From the NCBI RefSeq assembly GCF_014522265.1, contig NZ_CP017024.1, positions 717,501-781,500 on the forward strand: DNA of 64,000 nt, read 5' to 3'. Below the pieces are notes generated by a model. That model did no database searches. It had not been told where the DNA came from and worked only from the letters and a program-made list of their open reading frames with translations. The position numbers and the translations under genes are program-made. This document shows, piece after piece, positions 57,246-64,000 of the stretch. This DNA is from Pseudomonas oryzihabitans. Its GTDB lineage: Bacteria; Pseudomonadota; Gammaproteobacteria; Pseudomonadales; Pseudomonadaceae. Numbering within the stretch: the first letter of the stretch is position 1; each line of letters starts with the position of its first letter.

Positions 57246-58925
57246 GTGCGCCCCTCTTCGCCCCCTGCCTCCTCCAGAGCCGCAAAGCTGGAGCGGGCCC
57301 TGCTGCTCGGCTGCCTGGCCGCCTACCTGCTCGCCGGTCTGTTCGGCCGTGGTCTGTGGAAGGCCGACGAGCCCTACTCCTTCGGCATGCTGTGGAATTT
57401 CCTCACCACCCCGGACTGGCTGATTCCCCGGGTCGGGACCGCGCCCTTCATGGAAAAGCCGCCGCTGATGTACTGGACCGGCGCCCTCGCCGCGCGGCTG
57501 TCCGCGCCCTGGCTGAGCGTCCCCGACGGCGCGCGGCTGGCGGTGCTGGGCTGGACGCTGGTGACCCTGGCCGCGCTCGCCTGGCTGACCCAGCGGCTGC
57601 TGCCAGGTCGCCGGCGCGAGGCCGTGCTCGCGCTGCTGGGCATGCTCGGGGTGGTGCAGCACAGTCATCTGCTGATCGCCGACGTGCCCCAGCTGGCCGG
57701 CGCCACCCTGGGCCTCGCCGGGCTGGCCGCGCACCTGCACGACAACCGCCACCCCTGGCGCCAGGGCCTGCTGTTCGGCAGCGGCCTGGGTATCGCCTTC
57801 ATGAGCAAGGGTCTGCTGGTGCCCGGGGTGCTGGGCCTCACCGGGCTGCTCTGCGCGCTCTGCTGGCCGCGGCGGCTGGTCGAGCCGGAAGGGCGTCACT
57901 GGCTGCTCGCCGCCAGTCTGGCCGCCCTGCCCTGGTTGCTGCTCTGGCCGGCGCTGCTCTGGCACCGGGCGCCGGAGCTGTTCCATACCTGGCTGTGGAC
58001 CAACAACATCGGCCGCTTCTTCGGCCTGGAGGCGCGCAACAGCGATACCGATGGTCTGGCTTCCAGCCTGGAGGATCTGCTGGCGCTGTCCTTCCCCACC
58101 GGGCTGATCCTGCTCGGCGCTACCCTCTGGCAGCTGTATCGCCGTGGCGGCAGCCCGCTGAAGCGGCTGGGTCGGCATCCGGGACTGGCCACGGTGGTGC
58201 TCTATGCGCTCGTCTGCCTGGCGGTGCTGCTCAAGTCGGCGGTGTTTCGCAGCCTCTATCTGCTGCCGCTGTTTCCGGCCCTGGCGCTGCTGGCGGCAAG
58301 GTTGCAGCCACCGCCGGTCATCGCTCGCCTCGGCCGTGATACCAGCCTGGCACTCTGGACGCCGCTCATCGTCCTGCTGGCCCTGGGCGGTATCGGCCTG
58401 GCCCTGGGTTGGGCCCTGCCCTGGCCGCAGCTGATCCGCGAGCACTTGCCGATCACGGAACGCCTGGCGCCGAGTCCCCTGGCCTGGGCGGTCGCGCTGC
58501 TGGCCCTGGTAGGCTGGGGCGTCACCCTGGCGCTGCGTGTACAGCTGGCAGCCGCCAGCGTCTGGTTCGTCGGCCTGACGGTCAGCTGGACCCTGGCCAA
58601 CAGCCTCTGGCTACCCTGGGTCGACCTGGGCAACAGCTATGCGCGGCCCTTCACCGCGCTGCAGCGGGTGCTCCCCGCCACGGATTGCGTGGCCAGCTAC
58701 GGCCTGGGCGAGTCGGAGCGCTCCATGCTGCACGTCTACAGCGGCTATCCCCCACAGGAGCTGAGCGGTCTGCACCAGGTGCCCTGCCGGGTACTGGTAG
58801 TGCAGGACGAGTGGCACGAAGCCGTGACGGTACCGCCAGGCTGGCAGTTGCTCTGGCAGGGCGCCCGCCCCGGCAATCTCAAGGAGCGCTTCCGCGCCTT
58901 CACGGTGTTGCCGAGGGTGCCCTGA
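57246..58925 (+). CDS. ArnT-like glycosyltransferase family 39 protein
   Basis: A 559-residue inner-membrane glycosyltransferase (GT-C fold) with about 12 helices. GLWKADEPYSFGMLWNF near residue 40 has the Asp-Glu pair of the first periplasmic loop, and EKPPLMYW, LGIAFMSKGLLVPG and SAVFRSLYLLPLFPALALLA are typical of the PMT/ArnT family. These use a polyprenyl-phosphate sugar donor to modify lipid A, proteins or glycans. The start is GTG at 57246. No arn operon adjoins it, so the sugar and acceptor are unknown. Confidence 0.88.
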   Translation: MRPSSPPASSRAAKLERALLLGCLAAYLLAGLFGRGLWKADEPYSFGMLWNFLTTPDWLIPRVGTAPFMEKPPLMYWTGALAARLSAPWLSVPDGARLAVLGWTLVTLAALAWLTQRLLPGRRREAVLALLGMLGVVQHSHLLIADVPQLAGATLGLAGLAAHLHDNRHPWRQGLLFGSGLGIAFMSKGLLVPGVLGLTGLLCALCWPRRLVEPEGRHWLLAASLAALPWLLLWPALLWHRAPELFHTWLWTNNIGRFFGLEARNSDTDGLASSLEDLLALSFPTGLILLGATLWQLYRRGGSPLKRLGRHPGLATVVLYALVCLAVLLKSAVFRSLYLLPLFPALALLAARLQPPPVIARLGRDTSLALWTPLIVLLALGGIGLALGWALPWPQLIREHLPITERLAPSPLAWAVALLALVGWGVTLALRVQLAAASVWFVGLTVSWTLANSLWLPWVDLGNSYARPFTALQRVLPATDCVASYGLGESERSMLHVYSGYPPQELSGLHQVPCRVLVVQDEWHEAVTVPPGWQLLWQGARPGNLKERFRAFTVLPRVP

Positions 58926-58928
58926 GGC

Positions 58929-59015
58929 GTTGGGCTTCGCTGCGCTCAACACCAACCTACAAGAACTCATTCCCCCGGTAGGTTGGTTGAGACGGCTCCA
59001 CCGTCGAAGCCCAAC
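58929..59015. repeat. pair of inverted extragenic elements
   Basis: GTTGGGCTTCGCTGCGCTC..CCAACCTAC (58929-58960) is followed in reverse orientation by GTAGGTTGGTTGAGACGG..CGAAGCCCAAC (58978-59015), in the gap between two convergent genes. Together they can form a large stem. No coding content. Confidence 0.75.
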
Positions 59016-59024
59016 GGGCCGTAC

Positions 59025-59717
59025 TCAAAGGTCGCCGCCATTACCCCAGGCCGCGAGCAGATCCTGGGATTCCATCACCAGCCCCAGGTGCAGGGAGACC
59101 ATGCTCAGCGCCGCCCGCTCCAGGCCTTCATCGGTTCCCCGCACTAGGTCGCGCAGGACGATGACCCGGTAGGTGCGGTTGCTGGCGTCGAAGGCGGTGT
59201 TGAGCACGCAGCAGTCGGTGAAGCCGCCATCCAGCACCAGGGTGGTGATGCGCTGGTTGCGCAGCAGGAAGTCCAAATCGGTGGGATAGAAGGCCGACAG
59301 CCGCCGCTTGTTTTCCACCCGCAGATCCTCGGGCAGGACCTCGGTGAGCAGCTCGGTCCAGGGCGAGCCTTCCAGGGCATGGGCGTCGGCATTGGGAATC
59401 GGCCCGACGTGCAGCGGAAAGGTCCGCCGCCAGGCCGCAGGAATACCGCCCAGGTCGTCGGCACCATTGGCACGCAGTACCGACTTCACATGGACGATAC
59501 GCACGCCCAGGGCGCGGGCCTGGCGGTGGAAGGCGTCCACCGGTGCCACCAGGTCGCGGGCGCGGGGCGCCGGGCAGGGGCACTCCGGCGAGGCGTCCAG
59601 GTGGCCGCGGTGCAGGTCGATGGACAGCACCGCCGTGGTGCTCGGGTCCAGGTAATTGGCGAAGTCCGCCCGCGCCAGCAGGCGGGGCTCCTCGTAGACG
59701 AAAGCACGCAGGTTCAT
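59025..59717 (-). CDS. isochorismatase-family cysteine hydrolase
   Basis: A 230-residue cytoplasmic hydrolase. The catalytic triad is visible: Asp in LSIDLHRGHLD, Lys in ENKRRLSAFYPTD, and Cys in GFTDCCVLNTAFDASN. Relatives hydrolyse amides such as nicotinamide, biuret, N-carbamoyl compounds or isochorismate. It is the last gene of the BMP-type ABC operon, overlapping the second permease stop by four bases. Known families in this setting act on ureido or purine-derived compounds; here that is inference from context. Confidence 0.85.
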   Translation of the reverse strand: MNLRAFVYEEPRLLARADFANYLDPSTTAVLSIDLHRGHLDASPECPCPAPRARDLVAPVDAFHRQARALGVRIVHVKSVLRANGADDLGGIPAAWRRTFPLHVGPIPNADAHALEGSPWTELLTEVLPEDLRVENKRRLSAFYPTDLDFLLRNQRITTLVLDGGFTDCCVLNTAFDASNRTYRVIVLRDLVRGTDEGLERAALSMVSLHLGLVMESQDLLAAWGNGGDL

Positions 59718-60640
59718 CGACGCTCCTCGCGGACATAGGCTTCGCCCAGGGCGCCGGGCTGGCTCAGGCGGTCACGCCCGGCCAGGGCGACCCAGATCAT
59801 CACGCCCAGGGTGACGGCATAGGGCGCCATCAGGATGAAGTATTGCGACAGCCGCACCCCGGCGGCGGCCAGTTGCGGAATCAGCGCCTCGATGCAGCCG
59901 AACAGCAGCGCCCCGGCCAGGGCGCGCCAGGGCGACCAGCGGGCGAAGATCACCAGGGCCACGGCGATCCAGCCACGACCACCGGTCATCTCGGCGATCC
60001 ACAGCTTGGTGCTGAGCACGGCGATGTAGCCCCCGGCCAGACCGACCAGCGCCGCGCCGGCGAGGATCGCCAGCAGCCGGTAGCCAGCCACCGAGAGTCC
60101 TGCCGCATCGGCCGCCTGGGGATTCTCGCCCACCGCCCGCAGGCGCAGCCCGGGGGTGGTGCGTTCAAGCCAGGCGATCACCGCGAAGAAGATCAGCGGG
60201 GTCAGATAGACCAGCAGGTTCTGCTGGAACAGCCGTCCCACCAGCGGCAGGTCCGACAGCGGCCAGAGTGCCAGCGCCGGCAGCCCGGACACCGGCTGGT
60301 TGGTCCAGCCCCAGAGGGTGCCGAGCAGGCCGGTGAGGCCCTGGCAGAAGAACACCAGGGTCAGGCCGGCAATCACCTGGTTGATGCGCAGCCAGATCAC
60401 CATGACGGCGAACAGCAGCGACACCAGCGCCGCGGCGCCCATGGCCGCCAGCAGCGCCAGGCCGGCATTGCCCAAGGCCAGTTGCGCGCCGATGCCGAAC
60501 AGCGCGCCGACCAGCATCAGGCCCTCGGCATGCAGGGCCAGCACCCCGGATCTTTCCGTGAGGATCAGCCCCAGCGCCGCCAGGGCGTAGGGTATGGCGA
60601 AGTCGGGGACGTTACCCAGCCAGCTGGCGAGCAGGTTCAA
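59714..60640 (-). CDS. ABC transporter permease (BMP/nucleoside type), second subunit
   Basis: A 308-residue inner-membrane permease of the BPD_transp_2 family. The TTG at 60640 has GGAGGTG just upstream and overlaps the stop of the other permease (TTGA), so it is translationally coupled. It starts LNLLASWLGNVPDFAIPYALAALGLILTERSGVLALHAEGLMLVGA, typical of the second permease in BmpA-linked uptake systems, and has GENPQAADAAGLSVAGYRLLAI. Downstream stop overlaps the isochorismatase start. Confidence 0.9.
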   Translation of the reverse strand: MNLLASWLGNVPDFAIPYALAALGLILTERSGVLALHAEGLMLVGALFGIGAQLALGNAGLALLAAMGAAALVSLLFAVMVIWLRINQVIAGLTLVFFCQGLTGLLGTLWGWTNQPVSGLPALALWPLSDLPLVGRLFQQNLLVYLTPLIFFAVIAWLERTTPGLRLRAVGENPQAADAAGLSVAGYRLLAILAGAALVGLAGGYIAVLSTKLWIAEMTGGRGWIAVALVIFARWSPWRALAGALLFGCIEALIPQLAAAGVRLSQYFILMAPYAVTLGVMIWVALAGRDRLSQPGALGEAYVREERR

Positions 60641-61764
60641 GCGGCACCTCCCTGGCTGCGTCTGAGCCGATGGCGGATGAAGAAATCCGAGGACGCCACG
60701 CAGATGACGATCAGCGCCTGGATCAGCTGCACCATGGCGAAGGGGATCTGGTAGAACACCTGCAGATTGCGCCCGGCGACGAACAGGGTCGCCACCAGGA
60801 AGGCCACCAGGGCGGCGGCCAGGGGGTTGTTGCGCGCCAGGAAAGCGATGAGGATCCCGGAGAAGCCGTAGCCCTGGTAGAAGGACTGGGTCAGTCGCCC
60901 TTCCTGCCCGGCCGCCACCACGAAACCGGCCAGCCCGGCCAGGGCGCCGGAAGCCAGCACCGTGGCAAGGATGGTGGCGCGCACCGGCACGCCGACGGCG
61001 CCGGCCACCCGCGGATTGGCGTCGACGAATCTCAGGTACAGCCCGGCGCGACTCAGGGCGACGAACCACCAGGCCAGCACCGCCACCAGCAGCGCCAGGG
61101 GTACCGCCAGGCTCAGCCCCGGCAACAACTCGGGCAGCCGCTCGAAGGGGCGGAACAGCGGCGAATAGGGAAAGGCGTCGCGTGGGTCCTTCCAGGGGCC
61201 GAACACCAGGTGCAGCAGGAAGTTGGCGGCGATGTAGTTGAGCATCAGCGAGGCGATGATCTCGTTCACCCCCAGGCGCAGCTTGAGCAGCAGGGGCGCC
61301 AGTGCCCAGAGCAGGCCGCCGAGCAGCGCCGCCACCAGCATCAGCGGCAGGCGCAGGGCTTCCGGGCCGATCTCGAACAGCGACACTGCCGTGGCGCCGA
61401 GGGCCCCCCAGATCATCTGGCCTTCCAGCCCCAGATTCCAGAAGCGCGCGCGAAAGGCCAGGCAGCCGGCCAGACCGACCAGGATCACCGGCGCGGCCTG
61501 GAACAGGGTGGCCTGCAGGCTCTGGGCATCGAACAGGGTGGCGACCACGAATTCGTTGAGCAACTCGCCAGCGGGCACCCCCGCCAAGACCAGGATGGCG
61601 GCCGACAGGCCCAGGCCCAAGAGCAGCGCAAGACCGAGGATCAGCGCCTGCCAGGGCCAGGCCAGCTGCTGGCGGATCTCCAGGGTGTAGCGGCGGCTGA
61701 ACAGCGGTTGCCGTGGTCGCGGGCTAGCGACCTCGGCCAGGGGAGCACTCAGGGGTTCAAGCAT
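60637..61764 (-). CDS. ABC transporter permease (BMP/nucleoside type), first subunit
   Basis: A 375-residue inner-membrane permease with about ten helices. FNLGLEGQMIWGALGATAVSLF and LRLGVNEIIASLMLNYIAANFLLHLV are family hallmarks (the EIIASLMLNYIA segment recurs in nucleoside/BMP-type permeases), and VDANPRVAGAVGVPV is the cytoplasmic coupling region. Its start overlaps the ATPase stop by eight bases and its stop overlaps the next permease. The cognate binding protein is the one at 63348. Confidence 0.92.
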   Translation of the reverse strand: MLEPLSAPLAEVASPRPRQPLFSRRYTLEIRQQLAWPWQALILGLALLLGLGLSAAILVLAGVPAGELLNEFVVATLFDAQSLQATLFQAAPVILVGLAGCLAFRARFWNLGLEGQMIWGALGATAVSLFEIGPEALRLPLMLVAALLGGLLWALAPLLLKLRLGVNEIIASLMLNYIAANFLLHLVFGPWKDPRDAFPYSPLFRPFERLPELLPGLSLAVPLALLVAVLAWWFVALSRAGLYLRFVDANPRVAGAVGVPVRATILATVLASGALAGLAGFVVAAGQEGRLTQSFYQGYGFSGILIAFLARNNPLAAALVAFLVATLFVAGRNLQVFYQIPFAMVQLIQALIVICVASSDFFIRHRLRRSQGGAA

Positions 61765-63271
61765 GATTCACCATGGCATGGCCGATCGCCTGGCGATCGG
61801 CGGGTCGCTGGAATTCGGCGACGAGGCGTCCGGCGCTCATCACCCCGATGCGGTCGGCGAGGGCCAGTACCTCGTCCAGGTCTTCGCTGATCAGCAACAC
61901 CGCGGCGCCGGCCTCGCGGGCGGCCAGCAGCCGTGCCTGCACCTCGGCACCGGCGCGCACGTCGAGGCCACGACTGGGACTGTGGGCCAGCACCAGCTGC
62001 GGTTCGCGGCCGAATTCCCGGGCGATCACCAGCTTCTGGGCGTTGCCGCCGGACAGCAGCGCCGCCTTCTGCCGCACCGAGCGCACGCCCTGGACATCGA
62101 ATTGCGTGACCGCCGCCTGGGTCGCGGCTTCCTGGGCGCGTCTATCCAGGCGGGCGAAGCCACCGAAGCGACCGCTGTGCACCGCGCCGATGGCGAAGTT
62201 GTCGGCCACCGACAGGGACCCGGCCAGGGCGCTGCCATAGCGGTCGGCGGGAATGGCGGCGATGCGCAGGTCGCGGCGTCGGGCGCTGGCGGCCGCGGCC
62301 AGATCGCCGAAGCCCTCCAGCCGCACCTCGCCTTCGTAGGGCTGCGGCAGGCCCATCAGCACGTCGGCCAGCTCGCCCTGGCCGTTGCCGCCGACCCCGG
62401 CGATGCCATAGATCTCGCCAGCGCGCAGCTCCAGGTCGATACCGTCCAGCGCGCGCCGTCCGCCGCGTTCCGGGGTGCGCAGGCCACGCACCGTCAGCAG
62501 CGGTACCCCGGCGGCGCCTCGCGGAGTGTCGGCGAGCGGCTGGGCATCGCCCACGGTGAGGCGCACCAGTTCGTCCACCGACACCTCGGCGGGGTCCAGG
62601 CTGCGCAGGGTGCGGCCGCCGCGCATCACCGTGAGGCGGTCGGCGTAGCTCAGGGCGTCCTGCATGCGATGGGTCACCAGCACCACCGCCGCGCCCTCTG
62701 CCGCCAGGGCGCGCAGGGTCTGCAACAGCCGCTCGCCTTCGCCGTCGGTGAGCACCGCGGTGGGTTCGTCGAGGATGAGGATGCGCGCCCCGGCCAGCAG
62801 CACCTTGAGGATCTCCACCCGCTGCTGTTCGGCGATGGACAGCTCCGCCACGCGCTGCTCCGGGCGAATGGCGAAGCCCAGGGCGGCGGCCTGCTGGCGG
62901 ATGCGTTCGCTGATCTCGGCCAGGCGCCGGCGATGGCTACCCTGCCCCGCCGGCAGGCCGAGCAACACGTTCTCCGCCACGCTGAAGGGTCGCACCAGCT
63001 TGAAGTGCTGGTGGACCATGCCGATGCGCAGCCGGGCGGCGTCCGCCGGACCGCGCAGCCGCACCAGGTTGTCGTCCACCAGGAGCTCGCCGGTCTCCGG
63101 CGCATAGAGGCCGGCGGCGATGTTCATCAGCGTCGACTTGCCCGCGCCGTTCTCGCCGAGCAGCGCATGCACCTCGCCCCAGCGCACCAGGAAGTCCGCC
63201 TGCTGCAGCGCCTGGAAGCCATCGAAGGTCTTGCCGACGCCACGCAGTTGCAGGGCGTTGTGTTTTTTCAT
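61757..63271 (-). CDS. ABC transporter ATP-binding protein, two nucleotide-binding domains
   Basis: A 504-residue cytoplasmic ATPase with two fused domains, like MglA/NupO. First domain: Walker A GENGAGKST, signature LSIAEQQRVEI, Walker B ILILDEPTAVL. Second domain: degenerate Walker A (GVGGNGQGEL), signature LSGGNAQKL, and a Walker-B-like LVLAHSPSRGLD with no DE dyad, so the second site is probably inactive. Start ATG at 63271 (MKKHNALQLRG). It powers the two permeases that follow in the operon. Confidence 0.93.
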   Translation of the reverse strand: MKKHNALQLRGVGKTFDGFQALQQADFLVRWGEVHALLGENGAGKSTLMNIAAGLYAPETGELLVDDNLVRLRGPADAARLRIGMVHQHFKLVRPFSVAENVLLGLPAGQGSHRRRLAEISERIRQQAAALGFAIRPEQRVAELSIAEQQRVEILKVLLAGARILILDEPTAVLTDGEGERLLQTLRALAAEGAAVVLVTHRMQDALSYADRLTVMRGGRTLRSLDPAEVSVDELVRLTVGDAQPLADTPRGAAGVPLLTVRGLRTPERGGRRALDGIDLELRAGEIYGIAGVGGNGQGELADVLMGLPQPYEGEVRLEGFGDLAAAASARRRDLRIAAIPADRYGSALAGSLSVADNFAIGAVHSGRFGGFARLDRRAQEAATQAAVTQFDVQGVRSVRQKAALLSGGNAQKLVIAREFGREPQLVLAHSPSRGLDVRAGAEVQARLLAAREAGAAVLLISEDLDEVLALADRIGVMSAGRLVAEFQRPADRQAIGHAMVNHA

Positions 63272-63301
63272 GCTGGTCGGCCTTTGTCCAAGGATCGCCT
63301 C

Positions 63302-63333
63302 CGTGGAAAACGCTGCGCGGTTTTCCACCCTAC
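63302..63333. repeat. GTGGAAAAC..GTTTTCCAC palindrome
   Basis: One copy of the window's fourth repeat family, in the 76-base gap between the binding-protein and ATPase genes. It would form a hairpin in the transcript and could lower expression of the transporter core relative to the binding protein. Confidence 0.65.
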
Positions 63334-63347
63334 CCAGGGGTGAACCG

Positions 63348-64000
63348 CTACTTCTGCGTCGTCACGCCCTGGACGAACCAGTCCATCTGCCACAGCGCCG
63401 GGTCGGACAGCACTTGGCCGGCGGCGACCCGCTCCTTGCCGTCGCGATCGCTCAGAGGACCGGCATAGATCTGCTTGCCCTTGAGCAGCGCTTCGCGCTC
63501 GGCGAGGATCTTTTCCTGGGCCGCCTTGGGCACGGCGTCGCCGAAGCCGGCGATGTCGGTGCCGCCGTCGGCCATGGACACCAGGGCACCGTTGGGTGCG
63601 GGTTTCCAGTGGCCGGCGATGACGCGCTTGAGCTCCGGCACCAGGAAGCGATCCCAGACCCACACCGAGGAGCAGAGGGTGGCCTCGGGCGCGAACTGGC
63701 GCATGTCGCGGTGGTGGCCGGTGCCATAAACGCCACGCTCCTGGGCGACGATCTGCGGCGTGGGGGTATCCACGTGCTGGCCGATGACGTCGGCGCCCTG
63801 GTCGATCAGCGCCGCGGCGGCGGCGCGCTCCTTGACCGGATCGTTCCAGCTGCCGGTGTAGATCACCGTGAGGGTGGCATTGGGATTCATCTGCCGGGCG
63901 CCCAGCTCGTAGGCGTTGATGGTCCAGTTCACCACGCCGAAGGGATTGGCGGCGACGAAGCCCAGCTTGCCGGTCTTGGACGCCGCGCCCGCGGCCATGC
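63348..64000 (-). CDS. BMP family substrate-binding protein, N-terminus missing
   Basis: The C-terminal part, about 217 residues, of a periplasmic Bmp/Med-type binding protein; the gene begins beyond the window's right edge. The segment KTGKLGFVAANPFGVVNWTINAYELGARQMNP, GADVIGQHVDTPTPQIVAQERGVYGTGHHRDM and the final DWFVQGVTTQK are typical. Relatives bind nucleosides, purines or lipid-like ligands. It leads the ATPase-permease-permease-hydrolase operon. The signal peptide is not visible. Confidence 0.9.
   Translation of the reverse strand, partial: MAAGAASKTGKLGFVAANPFGVVNWTINAYELGARQMNPNATLTVIYTGSWNDPVKERAAAAALIDQGADVIGQHVDTPTPQIVAQERGVYGTGHHRDMRQFAPEATLCSSVWVWDRFLVPELKRVIAGHWKPAPNGALVSMADGGTDIAGFGDAVPKAAQEKILAEREALLKGKQIYAGPLSDRDGKERVAAGQVLSDPALWQMDWFVQGVTTQK

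Overview
The window is GC-rich chromosomal DNA from a Pseudomonas-type gammaproteobacterium. The evidence is the split proton-pumping transhydrogenase (pntAA-pntAB-pntB), the DUF3509 and DUF4398 proteins, DNA polymerase II, an adenine-deaminase-type Add, an aerotaxis/amino-acid style chemoreceptor, and several families of Pseudomonas-like extragenic palindromes. I cannot fix the species from sequence alone; an oryzihabitans/stutzeri-like lineage is a guess. I saw no rRNA, tRNA, CRISPR array, prophage or complete insertion sequence.

Layout. 0-5.4 kb: the tail of a short-chain dehydrogenase, a repeat cluster, a small acidic gene, a TetR/hydrolase divergent pair with a clear paired operator, then the pnt operon. 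5.7-17.3 kb: an orphan curlin-repeat protein, small metabolic enzymes, a GNAT, an MFS/LysR pair, a sugar porter, and a chemoreceptor with a candidate sigma-28 promoter. 17.8-25.4 kb: a lipoamide-dehydrogenase-like flavoprotein, an acyltransferase, an nhaA-crcB operon, an HPP-CBS protein and two DUF4398 lipoproteins. 25.4-31.4 kb: a lipoprotein 5'-nucleotidase divergent from an exbD-tonB-receptor-exbB operon, a self-contained TonB uptake locus whose tonB is frameshifted in a C run. 31.5-44.1 kb: a signalling region with two tail-to-tail receiver proteins, a multi-PAS hybrid kinase and a 1371-residue CheB-CheR-PAS-kinase-receiver fusion, interrupted by a PrpF-like/dienelactone-hydrolase pair. 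44.4-52.1 kb: DNA polymerase II (also frameshifted in a C run), a DnaQ-like exonuclease, a zinc alcohol dehydrogenase, a MITE just upstream of ilvE, and about 1 kb of pure repeats. 52.1-64 kb: DedA, a ChaA antiporter, a second acyltransferase, an adenine deaminase/phosphatase pair, an ArnT-like glycosyltransferase, and a BMP-type (nucleoside/purine-like) ABC uptake operon ending in a cysteine hydrolase, cut by the window edge.

Most notable points: (1) tonB and polB are each broken by the apparent loss of one C in a homopolymer, which makes undercalling or slippage the first thing to test; (2) a perfect 12-bp hairpin buries the ribosome binding site of the receiver gene at 33223; (3) the TonB locus is divergent from a periplasmic nucleotidase with a weak Pho-box-like sequence between them, suggesting a nucleotide or phosphate scavenging unit; (4) at least four palindromic repeat families occur in tandemly amplified clusters (96-bp, about 255-bp and exactly 154-bp periods).
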